Source: Bacteroides sp. CAG:927 (GTDB lineage: Bacteria > Bacteroidota > Bacteroidia > Bacteroidales > Muribaculaceae). Taken from it: 64,000 nucleotides of DNA. Made by a program: the position numbers and the translations under genes. Position 1 is the stretch's first letter. Every line of letters starts with the position of its first letter. Where the stretch lies: contig HF985627.1 in NCBI GenBank assembly GCA_000431155.1, forward strand, positions 51,586 to 115,585. The letters are read 5' to 3'. The notes under the pieces were generated by a model. It was not told the origin of the DNA. It saw only the letters and a list, made by a program, of their open reading frames with translations, and made no database searches. This document shows positions 7,644-16,848 of the stretch, piece after piece.

Positions 7644-10600
7644 TTCTGAAGATTCTTCTTTAGTGATTTACGATTACGTCTGACACCGACATAGGCAAAC
7701 ACGCAGTACAGAGTGGGAACAAACAGCAGAGTAAGGATGGTTGACAAGGTCAATCCGCCTATAACGGCGGTACCCATTGGGCGCCACATTTCCGAGCCTT
7801 GTCCTGTGCCCACAGCCATGGGCACCATGCCGAGGATAGTGGTGAGGGTGGTCATGACTACGGGACGGAGACGCGATTTGCCTCCCAGAATTACGGCATT
7901 GCGAATAGACATGCCACGCTCTCGGTTGAGAGTTATGTAGTCAATAAGTACAATACCATTTTTAACTACGATACCAATAAGCATGATCGCACCTATCATT
8001 GACATTACATTGAGAGTATTGTTGGTCAGATAGAGAATGATGAACACTCCCGAGAATGCAAACATAAGCGAGGTCATGATAATGGCAGGGTAGGTGTAAG
8101 ACTCAAATTGTGCGGCCATTACTATGTACACAAGAATTACAATAAGTACGGCCAATGTGAGTAGGTCGCTGAATGAATCACGCTGATCCTCATAGCTACC
8201 GGCAAGTTCTATATTGATGCCGACTGGAATATCCATCTTGTCAATTTCTGCCTGACTTGCAGTCACAACATCGCTCATCGGGACGCCTTGCACCACTGTA
8301 CTTACGGTAATGATGCGCTCACGGTCTTTACGCTCAATAGTGGGAGGTGTGAAGCGCTCAACAACTGTGCCAACATCTTTTACCCTAACACCTTGTCCGG
8401 CATTGTTATATATAAGAATATTTTCAATATCGGAAATGGTGTTGCGGTGTTCGGGCGCGTACATGACTTTAATGTCATATTCCTCGCCATCTTCACGGAA
8501 CTGGCTTGAGATGCTTCCGTTGATACGGTTTCTTAGATATGTGGCGGCTGTTTGCAGGTTAAGTCCGTATATGGCAAGCTTTTCTCGGTCAAAGTCAACC
8601 TGATATTCGGGCTGATAGTCCGAGCGGGAAATCATTATATCGGCTGTTCCATTGATGTTTTCAAGCACACGCGACAGCCGTTGGGCCACAGAGTCGGTTT
8701 CGGTGAAGTCATAACCGTAAATTTCATAGTCAATAGTGGATTGACCTCCCATGCCACCTCCGCGACGGCCACCAACATTCACCTGAAATTTCTTAAGTTC
8801 GGGGTAATTTTTAAGGTCTTCACGCATCAGGCCTGCAAGCTCCGTGCTTGAGCGTTCACGGTCGCCCGGGTCGGTAAGGCGTATGTTCATTGACACTATG
8901 TGAGGTCCATTGTCGCGTAGCGAGGCGTAGGTGTTGTCGCTGGATGCTTGCCCAGTAGTGTAATTGAGCATACGTATTTCAGGATATTTTTCTTTCCATT
9001 CTTTGGTGATTCGGGCTGCAACATCCTGAGCCAGTTCCACACGGGTTCCGATGGGCATCTCAAGATTAACGCTCAGACGGGCATCATCGGCAGTAGGGAA
9101 AAATTCAGTTCCCACATATTTTAACAGGAAAAGCGAGCCGATAAATATTGCCATACATGTTATGAATGTGACAAGTTTGTGGCTCACTACATATCGTAGC
9201 AGACGAGCGTACCCGTTGTCGAAGGCATCAAGGGCTCTATTGATGGGGGTAAACAGCAGGGTGTAGAATTTGCCGTGCTTGTTGTTCTTGCGAAGCAACT
9301 GGGAGCAGAGCATAGGGGTGAGAGACAAAGCGCAGACCGTAGATATAATCATCATGATTGTTACCATCCATCCCAATTGACGGAACAATACTCCTGTCAT
9401 GCCTGTAACGAGCGTCAACGGGAAAAATACGGCTATAAGTGTGAGCGTTGATGCGACTACCGAAATTGCAACTTCGTTAGTGCCATGAATGGCGGCTTGT
9501 TTTGGCGCGGACCCACGTTCAATATGCGTTGTGACATTTTCAAGTACCACTATCGCGTCATCCACCACCATACCTATTGATATGGAGAGAGCCGACAATG
9601 ATACAATATTGAGGGAGTTGCCGGTAATGGCAAGATAGATGAACGAAGCAATGAGAGATATGGGGATGGTGATAGTGATAATAAGGGTGGCTCTCCAGCG
9701 TCCCAGGAATGTGAAAACCACGATGACCACAAACAGCAGAGCATACATCACGGTTTCAACAAGTGAGTGGATGGTGTTGCGGATATTGTCGGAGGTGTCC
9801 ACTATCACATCCAGTTTCACATCGCTTGGCAATCGTTTTTGCAGCTGCGGCAGCATTTTGAGTACTTTGCTGGATATTTCCACGGAGTTCGCGCCAGATT
9901 GTTTCTGAATGACAATCATAGCTCCTTTTTCTCCATCATTATATGTTTGCTGCGCTCTTTCCTCCAGTGAGTCATCAACCGTGGCTACATCGCTTAGATA
10001 CACATTTTTGCCATTGAATGAGCCGACGACTATTCTCCGCATTTGGTCGGCAGAAGAAAACTCGCCCTGTACACGCAAAGAGTAGGTATCGGATCCGATA
10101 TCAAATGAGCCACCAGGGATGTTGCGGTTTTCGGCAGTTATAATTGAGGATATGGTTTCAATGGACAGATTGTAGGCTTCAAGTCGTTTCGGGTCAACAT
10201 ATATATGAATTTCGCGTTTTGGCGCACCGGATATTGATACTGAGCCGACACCTGATATTCGTGCAAGAGGATTGGCCACAGCGTCATCCACAATCTTGTA
10301 AAGCCCCGGCATGCTTTCCGATGCTTTTACCGACAGCATCACGATAGGAACCATGTCGGAACTGAATTTGAATATAATAGGTGTCTCGGCATTGTCAGGC
10401 AGTGAGCTCTTAACCATGTCAAGTTTGTCGCGGACATCGTTTGTAAGCACATCAATATCCTTGCCATATTCAAATTCAAGTGTTATGACTGAAATATTTT
10501 CACGTGATTTAGATGTGATATGCTTTAGGTCATTAACTGCATTGAGCGCATTCTCAAGAGGACGAGTCACGTTTTGCTCAATATCCTGCGCACTTGCACC

Positions 10601-10756
10601 CTGATAAGTGGTCATCACCATTATGGTATTGTTTTCCACATCGGGATACAAGTCAATAGGGAGAGTTGACAACGAGAACAGTCCCAGTATAGCCACCGCC
10701 ACAAAACAAAGGGTGGTCATGATGGGGCGCTTTACGGCGCTTGCATATAAACTCAT
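7640..10756 (-). CDS. RND-family efflux pump inner-membrane transporter (AcrB/HAE1-like)
   Basis: 1038 residues, full length for the family. The N-terminal helix PIMTTLCFVAVAILGLFSL, the LPIDLYPDVENN and QGASAQDIEQNVTRPLE motifs of the first porter subdomain, SIGMVVDDAIVVLEN in helix 4 and a second helix bundle with MLIGIVVKNGIVLIDY are all present. Proton-driven export of drugs, bile-type compounds or other amphiphiles through a tripartite complex; HAE-type rather than heavy-metal CzcA is suggested by the helix 4 region. Follows the adaptor gene by 19 bases. Confidence 0.93.
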   Translation of the reverse strand: MSLYASAVKRPIMTTLCFVAVAILGLFSLSTLPIDLYPDVENNTIMVMTTYQGASAQDIEQNVTRPLENALNAVNDLKHITSKSRENISVITLEFEYGKDIDVLTNDVRDKLDMVKSSLPDNAETPIIFKFSSDMVPIVMLSVKASESMPGLYKIVDDAVANPLARISGVGSVSISGAPKREIHIYVDPKRLEAYNLSIETISSIITAENRNIPGGSFDIGSDTYSLRVQGEFSSADQMRRIVVGSFNGKNVYLSDVATVDDSLEERAQQTYNDGEKGAMIVIQKQSGANSVEISSKVLKMLPQLQKRLPSDVKLDVIVDTSDNIRNTIHSLVETVMYALLFVVIVVFTFLGRWRATLIITITIPISLIASFIYLAITGNSLNIVSLSALSISIGMVVDDAIVVLENVTTHIERGSAPKQAAIHGTNEVAISVVASTLTLIAVFFPLTLVTGMTGVLFRQLGWMVTIMMIISTVCALSLTPMLCSQLLRKNNKHGKFYTLLFTPINRALDAFDNGYARLLRYVVSHKLVTFITCMAIFIGSLFLLKYVGTEFFPTADDARLSVNLEMPIGTRVELAQDVAARITKEWKEKYPEIRMLNYTTGQASSDNTYASLRDNGPHIVSMNIRLTDPGDRERSSTELAGLMREDLKNYPELKKFQVNVGGRRGGGMGGQSTIDYEIYGYDFTETDSVAQRLSRVLENINGTADIMISRSDYQPEYQVDFDREKLAIYGLNLQTAATYLRNRINGSISSQFREDGEEYDIKVMYAPEHRNTISDIENILIYNNAGQGVRVKDVGTVVERFTPPTIERKDRERIITVSTVVQGVPMSDVVTASQAEIDKMDIPVGINIELAGSYEDQRDSFSDLLTLAVLIVILVYIVMAAQFESYTYPAIIMTSLMFAFSGVFIILYLTNNTLNVMSMIGAIMLIGIVVKNGIVLIDYITLNRERGMSIRNAVILGGKSRLRPVVMTTLTTILGMVPMAVGTGQGSEMWRPMGTAVIGGLTLSTILTLLFVPTLYCVFAYVGVRRNRKSLKKNLQK

Positions 10757-10775
10757 GATTTCAGCAGGGTAGTTA

Positions 10776-11801
10776 TTATTTTATTACTGTGACTTTAGTT
10801 CCGTCGGCAAGTCTTGTTTGTCCGCTGATCACAACATTGCTGCCGTCTTCCACTCCGGAAAGCAGCTCGTATGTATTGTCGATTCTACGGCCCAACTCAA
10901 CTCGGTTGTAGCTTACCGTACTGTCGGCATTGAGCACATACACGTACTTGTTGCCGCTGCCGGTTTGCTTCACCACAGCGCGGTCAGGCACAACAACATT
11001 TTCGTTTGTGCCAAAATTCAATGTCACACGGGCAAACATACCCGGGAGCACCTTGTTTTCCTTGTTGTCAATTGTGATCTCAACGGTGAATGTGCGTGTT
11101 GACGGGTCAATTGACGGATGAATCAAATGAACAGTACCGGTAAATTCCTGATCGGGATACACATCAAGTTTTATGCCGGCTTTCATTCCGTTATGAACCT
11201 TGGGAAAATCGGCCTCGGATATATTTACAATTACCTTTACCGGATTGACCTGTTCTACAGTAAGTATTGGCAATGAACCTGTCATATCGCCCGGATCATA
11301 GTTGCGAGCCGTTACGACTCCTGCTATGGGAGACACGAGTATTGTGTTCTCAACCAGATTTCTGTATTGTCTTTTTGATGCTTCCAGTTCGGTTTTCAAC
11401 TGGTCAACTGTTTGTTGTGTACCGCCGCCGATTTCAAGAAGTTTTAAAGCGCGGTTGTACTCTCTTTCAGCATTTTCAAGCCTGACTCTCAGTTGTTCAA
11501 TATTTACATCGTCAAGTACAACGACTTTCTGCCCTTTGCCGACTTTTGAACCTACATCTACCAATATCTGCTTGATGCGATTGGGCGAGGATGATGATAT
11601 GTTATTGGTCTTGAATGCTTCCACGGTAGCAGTGTATTCAGCTATCTGGTCCACTGCTTGTCGGTGCACATTTTGAATCTGCACTTTGGGCAATTGCTCC
11701 TCCGTTGCAGCAGTGGTGTTTGATTCTGATTTTGAGCAACCGCTCATTACATAGCCACAGATAATGGCTATAAATATTGCACTGAGTGTTTCCTTTTTCA
11801 T
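10776..11801 (-). CDS. RND efflux periplasmic adaptor (membrane fusion protein), lipoprotein
   Basis: 341 residues with a lipoprotein signal (lipobox MSGC, Cys near residue 22). Order of domains: barrel-sandwich half with GSKVGKGQKVVVLDD, an alpha-hairpin coiled coil (about 100-145), the second lipoyl half VSPIAGVVTARNYDPGD, then beta-barrel and membrane-proximal domains (HPSIDPSTRTFTVE, GMFARVTL). Links the inner-membrane pump to the outer-membrane channel. Its start overlaps the tolC-like stop by 4 bases. Confidence 0.93.
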   Translation of the reverse strand: MKKETLSAIFIAIICGYVMSGCSKSESNTTAATEEQLPKVQIQNVHRQAVDQIAEYTATVEAFKTNNISSSSPNRIKQILVDVGSKVGKGQKVVVLDDVNIEQLRVRLENAEREYNRALKLLEIGGGTQQTVDQLKTELEASKRQYRNLVENTILVSPIAGVVTARNYDPGDMTGSLPILTVEQVNPVKVIVNISEADFPKVHNGMKAGIKLDVYPDQEFTGTVHLIHPSIDPSTRTFTVEITIDNKENKVLPGMFARVTLNFGTNENVVVPDRAVVKQTGSGNKYVYVLNADSTVSYNRVELGRRIDNTYELLSGVEDGSNVVISGQTRLADGTKVTVIK

Positions 11802-13215
11802 TGTGCCGGAGTAGTAGAGTTGTATTTGTTTAAGTCAGCATTGCCAAGCAAAAGTTCAAGATCGCAATTGGCAACCAAATAATTATAAATGGACTGATTG
11901 TACGCAAGTCGCGATTGTGTTAATGCCAATTCCGAATCACGCAGGTCAAGATATGAAGCGGCTCCGATTTCAAAACTCTGTCGCATTATGTCATGAGCTT
12001 TTTCAGCTTGCCTCATGCTCTCAGAGCTTGATGATATCTGCTGCACATTGAGATGAATGTTCTCCATTGCGAGGTCAGTCTGCATTTTCACCGATCGCTC
12101 AAGATTCTCACGCTGCCATTTCATTTCGTCAAGCTGTATGCGTGCCTGCTTGATGCGGGTGTATCGTTGGCCGCCTTCAAAGAGCGGTACGCTCCAATCA
12201 TGGAGTAGGGGTTCCACCGAAAGTTTTTGAAAGGAGAACCATTGCTCATAGAGGTCCAGTTGTAGTTGGCAGTGAGAGCGAGTGTAGGATACCAAGACAT
12301 TTTTTGTATAGTCAAGGCATTGTCAAGTTGGCGGGTTTGAATGTCAAGAAGTCTCAAGTCGGGATTGTTCTGTAAGGTGGTGTCAATATGCATCACATCA
12401 TCGTACATAGAAGACTCGTAATGAGCCAGTGTGACATTGGGCATAAGCTTTATGTCTGATGTCATGCCAAGTAATATTGATAGCTGAAGCTGGGCGCGTT
12501 TTATGGCTATCTGTGCCTGAGTAAGTTCAGGCTCAACATTCTTGACAGCTACTTGTGTGCGAAGTACATCATACTGTGAAGCTGCGCCAAGCTCATATTG
12601 CTTGCTATAAAGGTCGGCTGTGAATTTTGCCATATCGTAGCTTTCACATATCACTTTATGGGAGTCAAGCGCAAGCATAAGGGTGTAATAGGCATTTTTT
12701 ACCTGATTAATAAGTTGTAACCGTGAGGTGCGAGCTTGTTCAACCGACTCAAGTATTTTGCTGTCGGACAATGACAGAGTTTTCCACAATTGCGGAGCTA
12801 TGAGCGGTAAGGATGCCTGAAAACCCATGGAAAATGAATTGTCAAGACCCACTTTTATGCCGCTGTTGCTGCTTGAGGATTGTGTTTGCTGCTCGTTACC
12901 CTTGTTATCTTCGCCTGAATTCTGCGAGCTTTGTGAAGATCTTCCCATGTTCATATACATGGTTTGCTTGGCAAGGGTACGGTTGTAAGTAGCACCAAAG
13001 CTTATGCTTGGCAACAGTTGGCCTATTGTTTCCTTTTTGCTGTAGTCCATGCGCGTGATTTCCATATCGGCCACTTTGATAGTGAGATTGTCATCAAGGG
13101 CTATGGCTATGCAATTGTCAAGCGACAATACAAGCGAATCTGGCACTGCGCTGCGGGCGGCAAATGATGCGCCTATGCAAATGGAAAGTATTAAAGATAT
13201 TTTCTTAAGTGCCAT
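11798..13215 (-). pseudogene. TolC-like outer-membrane efflux channel gene with a frameshift
   Basis: The frame starting at 13215 encodes a signal peptide and about 340 residues of an outer-membrane efflux protein, up to RWNPYSMIG, then loses homology and ends at 12121. The remainder (SVPLFEGGQRYTRIKQ to the end) is in the -1/+2 frame from about 12193 to 11798. Adding one base near 12193 restores a single protein of about 472 residues, the normal TolC-family length, with two repeats of the coiled-coil hairpin. Either a true inactivating mutation or a sequencing/assembly error; the intact downstream pump genes argue slightly for error. Starts 4 bases after the ilvA stop. Confidence 0.85.
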
Positions 13216-13219
13216 TTTG

Positions 13220-14419
13220 TCAATTTACATCAAATCCCGATTGTTTAAGTCCGTTCTTTACTATTGCTATGTGCTCGTGATTAAGAGTTTCCATTTCTAT
13301 ACGCAGCTGGCAACCGTTGATTTGGGTGTTGGTGGAGTTGCGTTCGTGTTGTACCGACAGAATGTTAGCTCCGAGTTCGCCTATTATGTTGCAAACCTTG
13401 GATAGCTCACCGGGCTTGTCACTCAGGTTGACTGTTATGGTGCAGTCACGACCGCTCTTTGCCAAGCCACGGGTTATGACACGGTTAAGGCTTGTGACAT
13501 CAATGTTGCCGCCTGATACTACGCACACAACTTTTTTGCCTTTAATAGGAACTTTGTTGAACATGGCAGCGGCCACAGATACAGCTCCGGCACCTTCTGC
13601 CACAAGTTTGTGTTGCTCGATAAGAGCAAGAATGGCGGCTGCAATTTCATCATCACTTACCGTAATGATTTCATCCACATATTTGCTGCAGAGTTCAAAA
13701 GTGTTTTCTCCCGGTTCTTTTACTGCTATACCATCGGCAATGGTGGATACGCTGTCAAGACGTATGCGTTCATTGTTTTGAAGGGAATTTACCATTGACG
13801 GTGCTCCCTCGGCCTGTACACCATAAATCTTTACATCAGGCTTAATGGTTTTGATGGCAAATGCCACTCCAGAAATTAGGCCACCCCCGCCCACAGGTAC
13901 TATTACGGCTTCCACATCCGGCATCTCTTCAACAATTTCAAGTCCGATAGTTCCTTGTCCGGCAATTACCAACGGATTGTCAAAAGGATGTACAAGAGTA
14001 TAGCCGTGCTCTTTTTGCAATTCAAGAGCTTTGTTGTAGGCGTCGTCATATACCCCATTCACCAAACACACTTCCGCACCAAGAGCCTTTGTGGCATTTA
14101 CTTTGGATATTGGAGCGCCTGCCGGGAGGCATATCAGTGATTTGATGCCATTGTGTGTGGCACCTAATGCCACCCCCTGTGCATGGTTTCCGGCTGAGCA
14201 TGCTATCACGCCCTTAGCTTTTTGTTCCGGAGTGAGTTGTGAAATCATATAGTATGCGCCGCGAAGCTTGAAAGAACCCGTATGCTGAAGATTCTCAGGC
14301 TTGAGATATACTTCCGCTTCGGAATTGATTTTGGTTACACCAATAAGTTTGGGATGACGCGCTACATCTTTCAGCACACGTGCGGCATTATACACTTCTG
14401 CTATATCTAAATTTACCAT
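13220..14419 (-). CDS. ilvA: Threonine ammonia-lyase (threonine dehydratase) with ACT domain
   Basis: 399 residues. PLP-dependent deamination of threonine to 2-oxobutanoate. The PLP lysine is in KPENLQHTGSFKLRGA (near residue 52), the phosphate-binding glycine loop in PVGGGGLISG, and a C-terminal ACT domain begins near residue 325 (CTITVNLSDKPGELSKVCNIIGELG). The single ACT-like domain and ~400-residue length match the short IlvA/TdcB form common in Bacteroidales. It is the first gene of the run into the efflux operon, only 4 bases from the tolC-like gene; a functional link with efflux is not evident. Confidence 0.93.
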   Translation of the reverse strand: MVNLDIAEVYNAARVLKDVARHPKLIGVTKINSEAEVYLKPENLQHTGSFKLRGAYYMISQLTPEQKAKGVIACSAGNHAQGVALGATHNGIKSLICLPAGAPISKVNATKALGAEVCLVNGVYDDAYNKALELQKEHGYTLVHPFDNPLVIAGQGTIGLEIVEEMPDVEAVIVPVGGGGLISGVAFAIKTIKPDVKIYGVQAEGAPSMVNSLQNNERIRLDSVSTIADGIAVKEPGENTFELCSKYVDEIITVSDDEIAAAILALIEQHKLVAEGAGAVSVAAAMFNKVPIKGKKVVCVVSGGNIDVTSLNRVITRGLAKSGRDCTITVNLSDKPGELSKVCNIIGELGANILSVQHERNSTNTQINGCQLRIEMETLNHEHIAIVKNGLKQSGFDVN

Positions 14420-14436
14420 GGTAGTTAAGTTTTTTG

Positions 14437-14444
14437 CAAAAGTA
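14437..14444 (-). promoter_or_regulatory. -7 promoter element for ilvA-efflux run
   Basis: Reads TACTTTTG on the minus strand 17 bases before the ilvA start, matching TAnnTTTG. A TTTG lies only 9 bases further upstream, too close for a standard -33 element. Confidence 0.5.
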
Positions 14445-14508
14445 ATTCTTTTGCAAATATTAAACCTATAAAATATTTTAAATATAAATTCGTATTAAAA
14501 CTATTATG

Positions 14509-14516
14509 TACTTTTG
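14509..14516 (+). promoter_or_regulatory. -7 promoter element for maeB
   Basis: TACTTTTG matches TAnnTTTG. It lies 35 bases before the ATG at 14551 and downstream of a possible upstream ATG at 14506, which supports the later start. No clear -33 TTTG at the usual spacing. Confidence 0.5.
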
Positions 14517-14550
14517 CTTGTACAAAATTCAGTATAATACTATCTACAAT

Positions 14551-16842
14551 ATGTCAACTGTTACAAAACAAGCTGCCCTTGATTATCATAGCGAGGGCAG
14601 ACCGGGCAAAATAGAAGTTGTGCCCACCAAACCTTATTCCACACAATATGACCTTGCTCTTGCATATTCTCCCGGTGTGGCTTATCCATGCAAGGAAATA
14701 GAAAGTGACAAGCAGAATGTATATAAATATACTGATAAAGGCAATCTCGTTGCCGTAATCTCCAACGGCACTGCAGTGTTGGGGCTGGGCGATATCGGCC
14801 CTCTTGCAGGCAAGCCGGTTATGGAAGGCAAAGCGCTGTTATTCAAAATATTTGCAGGGCTTGATTGTTTTGATATAGAAGTTGATGAGAAAGACCCTGA
14901 AAAGTTTATATCCATTGTAAAGGCAATTTCTCCGACTTTTGGAGGCATTAATCTTGAGGATATTAAAGCACCTGAATGTTTTGAAATAGAACGGCGCCTT
15001 AAAGAAGAGTGCGATATACCTGTGATGCATGATGACCAGCATGGTACGGCCATAATATCTGCCGCCGGACTATTAAATGCCCTTGAACTTCAGAAAAAGG
15101 ACATAAAGGATATAAAACTGGTGGTGAACGGAGCCGGAGCAGCCGCAGTTTCATGTACCAGACTTTATATGGCTCTCGGTGTGAAGCGCGAGAATATTGT
15201 GATGTGCGACAGTAAAGGTGTAATCAATAATAAGCGCTCCGGTCTTAACGATCAGAAAAAGGAGTTTATGACTTCACGCGATATAACGACGCTTGCCGAG
15301 GCCATGGAAGGAGCTGATGTATTCCTCGGGCTTTCTGTCAAGGATGTGGTTACGCCGGAAATGATAAAGAGCATGGCACCGCGGCCCATCGTGTTTGCTC
15401 TCGCCAATCCCGATCCGGAGATTGCTTATGATTTGGCAATATCCACGCGCCCCGATATGATATTTGCTACCGGACGCAGCGATTATCCCAATCAGATTAA
15501 CAATGTTCTCGGATTCCCATATATATTCCGTGGAGCATTGGATTGCGGCGCGTCCATAATAAATGAGGAGATGAAACTTGCAGCCGTACGCGCTATTGCA
15601 GAATTGGCCAAGGAACCAGTACCACCGGTAGTAAATGCGGCTTATGACCTGACAGATATTCAATTCGGTCCTGAGTATATCCTTCCGAAAGCACTTGATC
15701 CACGCTTGCTTACATGGGTGGCTCCGGCAGTGGCAAAAGCTGCCATGAGCAGTGGTGTGGCCGCGCGTCCGATTACGGATTGGGACGCTTATGCCGAGCG
15801 ATTGCGCAAACTTATGGGTTACGATAACAAGCTTATACGCCGTATTACAGACAAGGCCAAATCCAAGCCCAAAAGAGTTGTGTTCAGTGAGGCAAATACT
15901 GACAATATGCTTAAGGCTGCAGTTATCGGAGCCCGTGACGGTATCTATGTGCCTGTGCTTCTCGGTAATGAGGAGATGATACAAAAACGTGCCGATCGGC
16001 TCGGACTTGACATTTCGGGACTTGAAATTGTTAATCTCCGTCATGACCGTGAGGCAGACCGACGTGCTCGCTATGCCAAGACATTCGCAACTCAGCATCA
16101 GCGTTCGGGACTCTCATATCCGGAAGCTCTTGAAAAAATGTACGACCGTAACTACTTCGGCATGATGATGGTAAACGAGGGTGATGCAGATGCTTTCCTC
16201 GGCGGTACTTATTCAGCAGCCCATGCCGTAGGCCGTATAGCAGAAGAGGTAATCGGTATTCGTCCGAGCTACAAACATTTTGCTACCATGTATATCATAA
16301 ACAATAAACGTGGTACTTACTTCCTTGCAGATACATGCATCAATAAGAAATGTGATGCTGATACATTGCTTGATATAGCTCGTCTTGCCCGAAATTCTGT
16401 GGAATATTTTGCCCAAGAACCAGTGATGGCTATGATTTCTTACAGCAATTTCGGCACCGGGGCTGAGGAGGAATGCCGCAATGTACGCGGGGTAGTTGAG
16501 AAGATGCATCAATTATATCCGAAACTTCTCATCGATGGTGAAATGAACATAGCCTATGCCCTTAATAAGGGGTTGCGTGATGAAACTTTCCCCTTCAACA
16601 GATTAAACGGTAAGGAAGTAAACACTTTGATATTCCCTAACCTCAGTACGGCCAACACTGCTTATAAGCTAATGCTTCAAATGGGCATGGGCAATTCCAT
16701 CGGGCCGATACAGATGGGGTTGAATAAGCCTGTGCATTTCACAAATGTCAATGCTCCGGTGCGCGATATAGTAACGCTCGCCACTATAGCTGGGCTTGAT
16801 GCAGCTGTTATGGAAACGGGAAAGGGTAGTTCAGACAAATAG
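14551..16842 (+). CDS. maeB: NADP-dependent malic enzyme fused to phosphotransacetylase-like domain
   Basis: 763 residues from the ATG at 14551; the in-frame ATG at 14506 overlaps the promoter and adds residues not typical of the family. Residues 1-420 form the malic enzyme (YSPGVAYPC, GNLVAVISNGTAVLGLGDIGP, VVNGAGAAAVSC nucleotide-binding loop); from about 430 a phosphotransacetylase-like domain follows (KPKRVVFSEANTDNMLKAA). The enzyme converts malate to pyruvate with NADPH production; in the MaeB family the second domain is regulatory, sensing acetyl-CoA. Seven bases from the next gene. Confidence 0.95.
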   Translation: MSTVTKQAALDYHSEGRPGKIEVVPTKPYSTQYDLALAYSPGVAYPCKEIESDKQNVYKYTDKGNLVAVISNGTAVLGLGDIGPLAGKPVMEGKALLFKIFAGLDCFDIEVDEKDPEKFISIVKAISPTFGGINLEDIKAPECFEIERRLKEECDIPVMHDDQHGTAIISAAGLLNALELQKKDIKDIKLVVNGAGAAAVSCTRLYMALGVKRENIVMCDSKGVINNKRSGLNDQKKEFMTSRDITTLAEAMEGADVFLGLSVKDVVTPEMIKSMAPRPIVFALANPDPEIAYDLAISTRPDMIFATGRSDYPNQINNVLGFPYIFRGALDCGASIINEEMKLAAVRAIAELAKEPVPPVVNAAYDLTDIQFGPEYILPKALDPRLLTWVAPAVAKAAMSSGVAARPITDWDAYAERLRKLMGYDNKLIRRITDKAKSKPKRVVFSEANTDNMLKAAVIGARDGIYVPVLLGNEEMIQKRADRLGLDISGLEIVNLRHDREADRRARYAKTFATQHQRSGLSYPEALEKMYDRNYFGMMMVNEGDADAFLGGTYSAAHAVGRIAEEVIGIRPSYKHFATMYIINNKRGTYFLADTCINKKCDADTLLDIARLARNSVEYFAQEPVMAMISYSNFGTGAEEECRNVRGVVEKMHQLYPKLLIDGEMNIAYALNKGLRDETFPFNRLNGKEVNTLIFPNLSTANTAYKLMLQMGMGNSIGPIQMGLNKPVHFTNVNAPVRDIVTLATIAGLDAAVMETGKGSSDK

Positions 16843-16848
16843 TCCTGT

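Noticed and set aside
15274..16098. 274-codon frame antisense to maeB
   Set aside because: Long only because of the codon pattern of maeB; composition (many Cys, His, Tyr) is typical of an antisense frame.
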